Origin: Flavobacterium sp. YJ01
GTDB lineage: Bacteria; Bacteroidota; Bacteroidia; Flavobacteriales; Flavobacteriaceae
Assembly: GCF_029320955.1 (NCBI RefSeq)
Contig: NZ_CP119757.1
Location: 3,596,001-3,660,000 of the forward strand
Length of the DNA stretch: 64,000 bases
Reading direction: 5' to 3'
Shown: piece after piece, positions 8,722 to 17,144 of the stretch
Position numbering within the stretch: the stretch's first letter is position 1
How the letters are laid out: each line of letters begins with the position of its first letter
Position numbers and translations under genes: made by a program
Notes under the pieces: generated by a model
Seen by the model: the letters and a program-made list of their open reading frames with translations, nothing else
What the model was told of the DNA's origin: nothing
Database searches by the model: none

Positions 8722-9843
8722 ATGAAAAAAATCCTTTTCTTAACAGGAACCCGAGCCGACTTCGGAAAAATAAAATCATTAATCTCAATTCTTGAAAAAC
8801 AAAAAGAATTTGAGGTTTTTGTTTTTGTTACCGGTATGCATTTGCAAGAAGAATACGGTTATACCTTAATAGAAATCGAGCGATGTAATTTTAAGAACAT
8901 TCATACTTTCGTTAATCATACCCACGAAACGACAATGGATTTGACTCTGGCTAAAACTATTGAAGGATTTTCTGCTTATTGCAATACTGTAAAACCTGAT
9001 ATGATAGTGGTGCATGGGGATCGGGTAGAAACTCTTGCAGGTGCTATTGTAGGATCACTAAATAATATTTTGGTTACTCATATAGAAGGAGGCGAAGTAT
9101 CTGGAACGGTAGATGAATTAATTAGACATAGTGTTAGTAAATTGAGTCATATTCATTTTGTCTCAAACCAAGAAGCTGCAAAAAGATTAATTCAAATGGG
9201 GGAAGTAAAAGAATCTGTATTTACCATTGGTTCGCCAGATATAGATATAATGTTTTCCGATAAGTTGCCAGATTTAAATACTGTTAAAGAATATTATAAA
9301 ATTCCTTTCGAAAACTTTTCTATAGTTATGTTTCATCCCGTTACTACAGAGATCGAAAACATGAAACAGTATGCAGAAAACTTTGTCCATGCTTTACTAA
9401 AAGACAACCACAATTATATTGTTATTTATCCTAACAATGATTTAGGAAGTCGATTTGTTTTAGATAGTTATGATAAACTAAAATCAAATGAACGATTTAG
9501 AGTTTTTCCTTCTCTTCGATTTGAATATTTTCTAACACTTTTAAAAAATAGCCAATTCATTATAGGAAATAGTAGTGCCGGAATTCGAGAAGCTCCCTAT
9601 TATGGAATTCCAATTATTAATATTGGTACCAGGCAGCAAAACAGAGCAATTCATGCCGATATCATAAATGTCGATTATTCTGAAAAACAAATCGCAGAAG
9701 CACTTTCCATAATCGATTCTCATAAAGTACAAAAATCAGATGATGATTTTGGGCAGGGAAATAGTGCAGAATTATTTCTTAGTTGTCTACAGAAATCGGA
9801 TATCTGGCAGCTCAATCATCAGAAACAATTTAGAGACAGTTAA
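8722..9843 (+). CDS. neuC: UDP-N-acetylglucosamine 2-epimerase, hydrolysing (NeuC)
   Basis: This 373-residue protein is predicted to convert UDP-GlcNAc to ManNAc plus UDP, the first step of Neu5Ac synthesis. It opens with FLTGTRADFGK, the hydrolysing-epimerase signature, then has VVHGDRVETLA at about residues 97-107, HIEGGEVSGTVDE and IRHSVSK. Further on it carries MFHPVTTE and GNSSAGIREAP, which bind the nucleotide. The closest remembered relatives are the C. jejuni NeuC1 type. It overlaps the next gene by one base. WecB-type (non-hydrolysing) epimerases share the fold, but the GTRAD start and the neuB neighbour favour NeuC. Confidence 0.93.
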   Translation: MKKILFLTGTRADFGKIKSLISILEKQKEFEVFVFVTGMHLQEEYGYTLIEIERCNFKNIHTFVNHTHETTMDLTLAKTIEGFSAYCNTVKPDMIVVHGDRVETLAGAIVGSLNNILVTHIEGGEVSGTVDELIRHSVSKLSHIHFVSNQEAAKRLIQMGEVKESVFTIGSPDIDIMFSDKLPDLNTVKEYYKIPFENFSIVMFHPVTTEIENMKQYAENFVHALLKDNHNYIVIYPNNDLGSRFVLDSYDKLKSNERFRVFPSLRFEYFLTLLKNSQFIIGNSSAGIREAPYYGIPIINIGTRQQNRAIHADIINVDYSEKQIAEALSIIDSHKVQKSDDDFGQGNSAELFLSCLQKSDIWQLNHQKQFRDS

Positions 9844-11243
9844 TGCCTAATAAAAAAATTTTTATTCTTCTACCAGACGGAGTTGGACTCCGAAATTTTG
9901 CATTTTCTAATTTTTATAAAATAGGAATAGAAAAGAAATTTGATATTACCTACTGGAATAATACTCCATTTGATTTGACTAACTTAGGTTTTAATGAAGT
10001 TAAAATAAATGAAGCTAAATCGGATACTTTAACGGATAGTTATAAAAATGCAAGGAAGCACATAGAATTAAATCTAAACAAAAAAAGAGAAAATGATAAT
10101 GTTTATGATACTTACCGTTTTCCTTTTTTATACAAAAGTATAAAGACTTCTCTTAAAAGTTATATTACAAGATTTTTGATTTTAGCTTACAATTCTGAAA
10201 AGGGATTAAAAAAAGTTAGAGATGTAATAAAAAATAGAGAGAAGAAAACAAATTTCTATAAGCAATGTATAGAAACCTTAAGAATTGAAAAACCAAATTT
10301 TGTATTTTGTACAAATCAAAGACCGGTATTAGCTATAGCACCAATACTTGCAGCAAAAGAACTTCAAATTCCGACAGGAACTTTTATATTCTCGTGGGAT
10401 AATCTACCAAAGGCAACAATGGTAATTGAAACAGATTATTATTTTGTTTGGAGTGATCATATGAAATCTGAACTTCTTAAGTATTATTCTTATATAGAAG
10501 AAAAAAAAATATTTGTTGTCGGCACACCGCAATTTGAAAGTCATTTTGATAAAAGTATTCTTTCTGATAGAATTCAGTTTTTTAATGACTATAAATTAGA
10601 TTTAGACAGGAAATATATCTGTTATTCAGGGGATGATATAACAACTTGTCCAGACGACTCTCAATATTTATCTGATGTCGCAGATGCAGTTAGAGAAATA
10701 AATAAAAGAGATAATAATACATCATTAGGAATTATTTTCAGACGCTGTCCAGTAGATTTTTCTGGTCGTTATGATGCTGTTTTGCAGAAAAACAGAGATT
10801 TGATTACTGCCGTTGATCCAATATGGAAAAAGATTGGCGAAGATTGGAATACTATTTTACCGACTAAAGAGGATGTGAAATTATTATCAAACACAATTTT
10901 TTACTCCGAAATGGTTATAAATCTTGGCTCATCAATGGTTTTTGATTCTGCTTGTTTTAAAAAGCCTTGTGCTTATTTAAACTACGATGTAAAAAATAAA
11001 ATTGATGAATATTGGTCTGTTTCAAAAATTTATAAATATGTACATTTTCGTTCAATGCCTAATAAAAATGTAGTCGTTTGGTTGAACTCCTCAGATGAAA
11101 TTGCAGATAAAATAAAGCAAACATTGAAACAATCTGATCAAACAGTAGAAAATGCACAAGAATGGTTCAAAATTATTAATGACCATCCAGCTGAAGAATC
11201 TTCAGACAGAATATGGGAAGCAATAACAGAAATTTTAAACTAA
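9843..11243 (+). CDS. GT-B-like protein coupled to neuC; candidate nonulosonate transferase
   Basis: This 466-residue protein starts KKIFILLPDGVGLRNF, which resembles the first strand and glycine loop of a GT-B enzyme. It has a conserved-looking FSWDNLPKATM segment (about residues 183-193) and a C-terminal VINLGSSMVFDSACF segment (about 358-372) of the kind that binds nucleotide phosphates in GT-B proteins. No signal peptide or membrane span is evident. The ATG shares one base with the stop of neuC, so the two are made together. I do not recognise a characterised family; the coupling makes a CMP-nonulosonate transferase an attractive but unproven role. A CDP-glycerol-phosphotransferase-like enzyme is the alternative. 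Confidence 0.72.
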   Translation: MPNKKIFILLPDGVGLRNFAFSNFYKIGIEKKFDITYWNNTPFDLTNLGFNEVKINEAKSDTLTDSYKNARKHIELNLNKKRENDNVYDTYRFPFLYKSIKTSLKSYITRFLILAYNSEKGLKKVRDVIKNREKKTNFYKQCIETLRIEKPNFVFCTNQRPVLAIAPILAAKELQIPTGTFIFSWDNLPKATMVIETDYYFVWSDHMKSELLKYYSYIEEKKIFVVGTPQFESHFDKSILSDRIQFFNDYKLDLDRKYICYSGDDITTCPDDSQYLSDVADAVREINKRDNNTSLGIIFRRCPVDFSGRYDAVLQKNRDLITAVDPIWKKIGEDWNTILPTKEDVKLLSNTIFYSEMVINLGSSMVFDSACFKKPCAYLNYDVKNKIDEYWSVSKIYKYVHFRSMPNKNVVVWLNSSDEIADKIKQTLKQSDQTVENAQEWFKIINDHPAEESSDRIWEAITEILN

Positions 11244-11264
11244 TTTGTTAAAATTAAAATATTA

Positions 11265-12692
11265 ATGTTTTTTAATTCTACAGCTTTTGCCATTTTTTTG
11301 CCAATCGTTTTTTTTCTGTATTGGTTTGTTTTCAATAAAAGCAAAAGTACCCAAAATGCTTTGTTAATTGTTGCGAGTTACTATTTCTATTCTTGTTGGG
11401 ATTGGAGATTTTTATTCTTGCTAGTCTTTTCCACATTTTTAGATTATTTCACCGGAATACAAATCGAAAAAAGTGACTCTGATAAAAAACGAAAATTTTG
11501 GTTTTGGCTTAGTATCTTAGTCAATTTAGGTTTTCTGGGAATCTTTAAATATTATAATTTCTTTGCAAGTTCATTTGCAGAGATGTTCAATTCTTTCGGG
11601 TTTAAAGTAAGTCCGTTTTTGCTCAATGTTATTTTGCCGGTCGGAATTTCATTCTACACTTTTCATGGTTTATCATATGTAATTGATATTTATTATAAAA
11701 GAATAAAAGCAGAATATAATTTTATAGATTACTCTTTGTTTGTCAGTTACTTTCCTTTATTAGTTGCTGGGCCAATTGAGAGAGCAACACATTTATTGCC
11801 ACAAGTAAAAATAAAACGTGAATTCAATTTAGAGAAAGCAAAAGAAGGTTTTCTACAGATTATTTGGGGACTATTTAAAAAAATAGTTATAGCAGATAAC
11901 TGTGCTGTTTATGCTAATAATATCTTCGATCATTACACATCAATGGATTCGGTTTCTCTTATTATGGGGACTGTATATTTTGCTTTTCAAATTTATGGCG
12001 ACTTTTCAGGATATTCAGATATAGCTTTAGGAGTATCTAAATTATTCGGTATTGATTTATTAAAAAACTTCAACTATCCCTACTTTTCAAGAGACATTGC
12101 TGAATTTTGGCGTCGTTGGCATATTTCGCTATCTTCTTGGTTTCGAGATTATGTTTATATTCCATTAGGTGGAAGCAAAGGCTCTAAAGCAATTCAAATA
12201 AGAAATGTTTTCATTATTTTTCTATTGAGTGGATTTTGGCATGGAGCCAATTGGACTTATATAGCTTGGGGAGCAATAAATGCATTTTATTTTTTACCCT
12301 TACTTTTAATAAAAACAAACCGAAATAATATGGAAGAAAAAGCTATTTCGTTTAATTTTTCTTCTTTAAAAATGATTTGCAATATTCTATTTACCTTCGG
12401 TCTTACCTGTATTGCTTGGATTTTTTTTAGATCTGAAAATATACATATGGCATTTGAATACATTAAAAGAATTACGCTCTTTTCTTTTGATCTAGATGGT
12501 TTAAAAGAACAGATAAGTTATATAATTATAATTATTTTGCCTTATTTAATTTTACTTGAGTGGAATAACAGAAAAAAAGAATGCCCTTTGTTTGATAGAT
12601 ATTCAGGAATTAAAACCATTACAACACTAATATTTATTTTGTTATTTGGACAATTTGATATTCAAAGTAAATTCATTTATTTTCAGTTCTAA
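11265..12692 (+). CDS. MBOAT family O-acyltransferase, copy 1 (AlgI-like)
   Basis: This polytopic membrane protein of 475 residues has about ten hydrophobic segments. The MBOAT core is clear: FWRRWHISLSSWFRDY at about residues 281-296 and the catalytic-histidine segment GFWHGANWTY at about 322-331. AlgI/DltB/PatA-type proteins carry acyl groups, usually acetyl, across the inner membrane for transfer to a polysaccharide. The next gene encodes an SGNH-like protein, the usual partner for the periplasmic half of the reaction. The first 170 residues are almost identical to those of the second MBOAT at 13673, and the DNA there is nearly identical too. Confidence 0.93.
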   Translation: MFFNSTAFAIFLPIVFFLYWFVFNKSKSTQNALLIVASYYFYSCWDWRFLFLLVFSTFLDYFTGIQIEKSDSDKKRKFWFWLSILVNLGFLGIFKYYNFFASSFAEMFNSFGFKVSPFLLNVILPVGISFYTFHGLSYVIDIYYKRIKAEYNFIDYSLFVSYFPLLVAGPIERATHLLPQVKIKREFNLEKAKEGFLQIIWGLFKKIVIADNCAVYANNIFDHYTSMDSVSLIMGTVYFAFQIYGDFSGYSDIALGVSKLFGIDLLKNFNYPYFSRDIAEFWRRWHISLSSWFRDYVYIPLGGSKGSKAIQIRNVFIIFLLSGFWHGANWTYIAWGAINAFYFLPLLLIKTNRNNMEEKAISFNFSSLKMICNILFTFGLTCIAWIFFRSENIHMAFEYIKRITLFSFDLDGLKEQISYIIIIILPYLILLEWNNRKKECPLFDRYSGIKTITTLIFILLFGQFDIQSKFIYFQF

Positions 12693-12706
12693 ATAGTGCT
12701 AATAAA

Positions 12707-13669
12707 ATGAAATTTTTTCTCAAATATATTATCGGAATTGTTGCCATGACTTATATTGTTTCCTTCGGAATTCAATATTTGGCAGATTATGGTTTCCGAA
12801 ATCTTAAAAATACGCAGTATAATGATTGGGATAATATAGTCAATGGGAGAATAAATAGTGATATTATTATTAATGGATCTTCTCGTGGATTTGTGGGTTA
12901 CAATTCTCACATTATTGGAGACAATTTAAAAAGAGATTGTTTCAATATAAGTTTTAATGCAGGATGCTATAAATTACAGCAATACAAATTTGACACCTAT
13001 ATTAAAAGAAATAAGAAACCTAAGATTGTTATTCAAAATATTGATCTAGCACATTTTGGAGAAAATAAAGAACTTCCAGAAGTATCACAATTTTATCCTT
13101 TCGTTTACAATGAAGATATTAATTCTCTAGTGGGGAAATATGAAAATAAATTTAATTTATTTAAGATTATTCCATTGTTGAAATACAATCAGAGTTTTAA
13201 AATGCTTGAAGAAGGAATAGTAGCTAATTTTTCAAATTCAACAAAGAAAAATGCAACCACTTTTAAGGGCTATTGTCCGCAAGACCGAATTTTTAAAATA
13301 GATTATCATAATTTAAAAAAGATACCAGAAACTAAACTAAAGTTAGAAAATAAAAGAGAAATAGACATTTTGCACAAAATGATTTATTTTTATTTTTCGA
13401 GGTTAGATAAAGATTCAAAACTTATATTTGTCTGGATGCCTGAAAACAAAATGAGATTAAATAAAAGCTATGATCTGAAAAGAGAAACAATAGTTGAGGA
13501 GCTGTATTTGATGCAAAAAAAGTATAAAAATTTTATTTTCATTGATATGGCTTACGACGATATTTCAAATCATGATCAATATTATTATGATACATTTCAC
13601 TTAAATGAAACTGGTGCAAATTTGTTTTCTAAAAAAGTTTCAGCAAAAATTAATGAACAATTAAATTAA
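12707..13669 (+). CDS. SGNH-hydrolase-like membrane-anchored protein, partner of MBOAT copy 1
   Basis: This 320-residue protein has one N-terminal membrane segment (residues about 4-22), so the bulk should be periplasmic. Block I is IINGSSRGFVG (about 54-64), where the first Ser of GSSR would be the nucleophile. The C-terminal block, YYDTFHLNETGA (about 292-303), supplies the Asp and His of an SGNH triad (D-x2-H). This arrangement matches AlgJ/AlgX/DltD-like partners of MBOAT proteins, which finish transfer of the acyl group to the glycan. It lies 14 bases after copy 1 and 3 bases before copy 2. Overall similarity to named families is low, so the call rests on motifs and context. Confidence 0.75.
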   Translation: MKFFLKYIIGIVAMTYIVSFGIQYLADYGFRNLKNTQYNDWDNIVNGRINSDIIINGSSRGFVGYNSHIIGDNLKRDCFNISFNAGCYKLQQYKFDTYIKRNKKPKIVIQNIDLAHFGENKELPEVSQFYPFVYNEDINSLVGKYENKFNLFKIIPLLKYNQSFKMLEEGIVANFSNSTKKNATTFKGYCPQDRIFKIDYHNLKKIPETKLKLENKREIDILHKMIYFYFSRLDKDSKLIFVWMPENKMRLNKSYDLKRETIVEELYLMQKKYKNFIFIDMAYDDISNHDQYYYDTFHLNETGANLFSKKVSAKINEQLN

Positions 13670-13672
13670 TTC

Positions 13673-15106
13673 ATGTTTTTCAACTCTCTGGCTTTTGCCA
13701 TTTTTTTGCCAATCGTTTTTTTTCTGTATTGGTTTGTTTTCAATAAAAATAAAAGCACACAAAATGCTTTGTTAATTGTTGCGAGTTACTATTTCTATTC
13801 TTGCTGGGATTGGAGATTTCTTTTTTTATTGGTTTTTTCCACATTTTTGGATTATTTCACCGGAATACAAATTGAAAAAAGTGATTCTGATAAAAAACGA
13901 AAATTTTGGTTTTGGCTTAGTATCTTGGTCAATTTAGGTTTTCTGGGAATCTTTAAATATTATAATTTCTTTGCAAGTTCATTTGCAGAGATGTTCAATT
14001 CTTTCGGGTTTAAAGTAAGTCCGTTTTTGCTCAATGTTATTTTGCCAGTCGGAATTTCATTCTACACTTTTCATGGTTTGTCTTATGTAATTGATATTTA
14101 TTATAAAAGAATAAAAGCCGAATACAATTTTGTAGACTACTCTCTCTTCGTGAGTTATTTTCCTCTTTTAGTTGCAGGACCAATTGAAAGAGCAACGCAT
14201 TTATTGCCAGAATTAAAAGTAAAACGCGAATTTAATTTAGAAAAGGCTAAAGAAGGTGTTTATCAAATTGTTTGGGGTTTAGTAAAAAAAGTGGTTATTG
14301 CAGACACTTGTGCGGTTTATGCAAATGCCATTTTTGATCATTATCCTTCAATGAATTCCTTTTCTTTGATTTTGGGAGCCATTTATTTTGCTTTCCAGAT
14401 TTATGGAGACTTTTCAGGATATTCAGATATTGCACTTGGGGTTTCTAAATTATTTGGTTTAGATTTATTGAGAAATTTTAATTATCCCTATTTTTCAAGA
14501 GATATCGCAGAATTTTGGCGCCGTTGGCATATTTCACTTTCTTCTTGGTTTAGAGATTATTTATATATTCCGTTAGGAGGCAGTAAAGGCGGACTTTGGA
14601 TGAAAATCAGAAATACTTTTATCATCTTTATCGTCAGCGGGTTTTGGCATGGAGCCAATTGGACTTACATCGTTTGGGGATTTATAAATGCCGTTTATTT
14701 TCTGCCATTATTATTATCCAACAGCAATAGAAACAATATAGATTCTGTTGTTTTAAAGTGGAATTTAGATTCTATAAAAGTATTATTTAGTATTCTAACG
14801 ACTTTTGTATTAACTTGTATTGCTTGGGTATTTTTTAGAGCCAGAACAATTACAGATGCTATTTTATATTTGAAACGAATAATAACAGATAGAAACTTTG
14901 GGTTTCAATATTTAGAAAACGAAAGATATAATTATGAACTACTAGTGATGATTGGTTTATTTGTTTTAGTGGAATGGAATAATAGAACTAAAGTGGAACC
15001 AATTTCGGGGAAAAGAAGTATGCTGAAAATGGCATTAGCTATTATGGCTATAATTGCTTTCGGAACTTATTCAGATTACAAAGAGTTTATTTATTTCCAA
15101 TTTTAA
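13673..15106 (+). CDS. MBOAT family O-acyltransferase, copy 2 (AlgI-like)
   Basis: This 477-residue paralogue of the MBOAT at 11265 keeps FWRRWHISLSSWFRDY and GFWHGANWTY at equivalent positions. Residues 1 to about 170 differ from copy 1 at only a few positions, whereas the C-terminal third has diverged strongly. This mosaic fits a tandem duplication with later exchange between the copies. The C-terminal part probably selects the periplasmic partner or acceptor, which would let the two modules act at different positions on the glycan. It overlaps the following SGNH-like gene by one base. Confidence 0.93.
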   Translation: MFFNSLAFAIFLPIVFFLYWFVFNKNKSTQNALLIVASYYFYSCWDWRFLFLLVFSTFLDYFTGIQIEKSDSDKKRKFWFWLSILVNLGFLGIFKYYNFFASSFAEMFNSFGFKVSPFLLNVILPVGISFYTFHGLSYVIDIYYKRIKAEYNFVDYSLFVSYFPLLVAGPIERATHLLPELKVKREFNLEKAKEGVYQIVWGLVKKVVIADTCAVYANAIFDHYPSMNSFSLILGAIYFAFQIYGDFSGYSDIALGVSKLFGLDLLRNFNYPYFSRDIAEFWRRWHISLSSWFRDYLYIPLGGSKGGLWMKIRNTFIIFIVSGFWHGANWTYIVWGFINAVYFLPLLLSNSNRNNIDSVVLKWNLDSIKVLFSILTTFVLTCIAWVFFRARTITDAILYLKRIITDRNFGFQYLENERYNYELLVMIGLFVLVEWNNRTKVEPISGKRSMLKMALAIMAIIAFGTYSDYKEFIYFQF

Positions 15107-15987
15107 TGAAAAAGTTTTTATTCTACATAATCAGTATTTTTCTGGTAACAATTTTAATTGCAGTTTTACTAGACGGCTTATACACTTATATTTTTATGCA
15201 ATCAAAAAATCGCGGAAAAATCGAAGCGGTAGTAAATTCTGAAGCAAAAAAATATGATGTCGTTATTTTAGGATCTTCTAGAGCCAATAATCATTTTGTT
15301 TCTCAAATGTTTGAAGACAAAGGACTAAAAACATTTAATTACGGAATGAGCGGCGGACATTTATTTGAAGCTTCCTTAATGTTGAAATTGATGATAGAAA
15401 GAAAATACGAGATCAAAAATGTAATTCTGGAGGCAGATTTGAATTTATCAAACGAAAAAATGGCAGAAGGAATAGGATCTCTGTTTATTCCCTTTATTCA
15501 TAATTCTACAATTATAAAAGATCATTTTAAGAATGAAAGTGATTTTAACGAGCTCTATTATATTCCATTTTATAGATATATAAAATACGATGGGAAAATA
15601 GGTATAAGAGAAGTTTTTTTTAGTGCTATTCATAAGAAAACAAATTCACAGGACAATTTGGGTTATTATCCATTAGAAAAGCACAAAAATGGCAATATGA
15701 AAAATAATATTGTTAATTTAAATCCGTTGCCTCACAATAAATATTATGAGGAAATTAAAAATATCTGTAAAAAAAACAATATCAATTTTATTGCTGTTAT
15801 GACGCCAATGTGCGAAAATGTTGTGGGAATGAATTACTTTGATAAAGTAAAAAAAGCCTATCCAGAAATTTATAATTATGAAAACGTAGTAATCGAAGAT
15901 AAATATTTTTCTTCTTGTGGACACATGACAGATGCTGGAGCAAGAATTTTTACAGCAAAAATTATAAAAGATTTTTTTAATAAATAA
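15106..15987 (+). CDS. SGNH-hydrolase-like membrane-anchored protein, partner of MBOAT copy 2
   Basis: This 293-residue protein has an N-terminal membrane anchor (about residues 5-27). Block I is VILGSSRANNHF (about 53-64), an FNYGMSGGH segment supplies the oxyanion-hole Gly/Asn block, and a C-terminal CGHMTDAGA (about 269-277) supplies His and Asp. These are the marks of an SGNH/DUF1574-like acyl-transfer partner. It is much less like its counterpart at 12707 than the two MBOATs are like each other, and its C-terminal triad motif is written differently. It is coupled to the MBOAT gene by a one-base overlap. O-acetylation of the surface glycan is the inferred role. Confidence 0.78.
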   Translation: MKKFLFYIISIFLVTILIAVLLDGLYTYIFMQSKNRGKIEAVVNSEAKKYDVVILGSSRANNHFVSQMFEDKGLKTFNYGMSGGHLFEASLMLKLMIERKYEIKNVILEADLNLSNEKMAEGIGSLFIPFIHNSTIIKDHFKNESDFNELYYIPFYRYIKYDGKIGIREVFFSAIHKKTNSQDNLGYYPLEKHKNGNMKNNIVNLNPLPHNKYYEEIKNICKKNNINFIAVMTPMCENVVGMNYFDKVKKAYPEIYNYENVVIEDKYFSSCGHMTDAGARIFTAKIIKDFFNK

Positions 15988-15988
15988 G

Positions 15989-17137
15989 ATGAATATAGCA
16001 TTTCTAACCTCAGAATACTCTCATTCTAAAGTTGCGCACGCAGCAGGAATAGGCACGAGTATAAAAAATTTAGCAATTGCACTGCAAAAGGAAGGAAATG
16101 TCATCACCATTTTTGTTTACGGACAATCTGTTCAAGAAATAATAGATGATAATGGAGTTAAAATTCATCTTATTAAAAATAAAAAATATCCCCTTTTAGG
16201 ATGGTATTTGCATAGAAAACATATTCAGGAATACTGCAATGCTGTTATAAAAAAAGAAAAAATTGAAATTCTGGAAGCTCCAGACTGGACGGGCATTACG
16301 GCTTTCATGAAATTCGAAATTCCTCTAATAATTCGCTTCCATGGAAGTGATACTTATTTTTGTCATTTAGAAAATAGAAAACAAAAACTTAAAAATTTCT
16401 GGTTTGAGAAATTAGCGGTAAATAAAGCAAAAACGTTTATCGCACCAACAAAATTTGCAGGCGAAGTTTCAAAGAAACTTTTTAAAATAAATAACAAAGA
16501 GATTAAAACAATTCATTATGGATTAAATCTCGAAAATTTTGAAAATGATAAACCTTTAAAATTTGATAAAGATTTGATCTTGTACATAGGTACTTTAATC
16601 AGAAAAAAAGGAGTTCTGGAATTACCCGAAATTTTTAATAAAGTCAAAAATGATTTTCCAAATGCTAGACTTGTTTTAATAGGAGGCGATTCGTCTGATA
16701 TAAAAACAGGTTCGAAATCAACATGGGAGCTTATGAAAACCTTGTTTAAGGAAGATTTAAATTCTGTAGATTATTTGGGTAAAATTCCATACAATGAAAT
16801 TCAAGATTATATAAGAAAAGCAAATGTATGTGTGTTTCCTACCTTTGCAGAAACTTTAGGGATGGTTACAATCGAATCTATGGCTCTGCAAAAAGCAGTT
16901 GTAAATAGTAATATTGGTTGGGCACAAGAACTTATTATAGATGAAGAAAGCGGTTTTTTGGTTCATCCCTCAAATCATGAGCTGTATTCGGAAAGAATTA
17001 AACAATTGTTGTCTAATGAAACACTCGTTCTGGAGACAGGAAAAAATGCCAGAACAAGAGTCGAAGCAAAATTTGATATTAGTAGCCTTGTACTTGAAAA
17101 TATTCATTTTTACCAAAAGACTTTAAACTTAAAATAG
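15989..17137 (+). CDS. Glycosyltransferase family 4 (GT-B)
   Basis: This 382-residue GT4 enzyme opens IAFLTSEYSHSKVAHAAGIGTS, with the glycine loop of the acceptor domain. LDPDW-like EAPDWTG, IHYGLNLENF and LYIGTLIRKKGVLEL follow. The donor domain has TFAETLGMVTIESMAL (E-x7-E at about 287 and 295). It is one base after the SGNH gene and 7 before the next GT2. It probably acts in the cytoplasm on the lipid-linked glycan. The sugar is unknown. Confidence 0.9.
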   Translation: MNIAFLTSEYSHSKVAHAAGIGTSIKNLAIALQKEGNVITIFVYGQSVQEIIDDNGVKIHLIKNKKYPLLGWYLHRKHIQEYCNAVIKKEKIEILEAPDWTGITAFMKFEIPLIIRFHGSDTYFCHLENRKQKLKNFWFEKLAVNKAKTFIAPTKFAGEVSKKLFKINNKEIKTIHYGLNLENFENDKPLKFDKDLILYIGTLIRKKGVLELPEIFNKVKNDFPNARLVLIGGDSSDIKTGSKSTWELMKTLFKEDLNSVDYLGKIPYNEIQDYIRKANVCVFPTFAETLGMVTIESMALQKAVVNSNIGWAQELIIDEESGFLVHPSNHELYSERIKQLLSNETLVLETGKNARTRVEAKFDISSLVLENIHFYQKTLNLK

Positions 17138-17144
17138 GAGTAAA

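Noticed and set aside
11265..15106. Possible assembly artefact behind the duplicated MBOAT gene
   Set aside because: The two copies differ throughout the 3' part and in their partner genes, and both frames are intact, so a collapsed or repeated assembly is unlikely.
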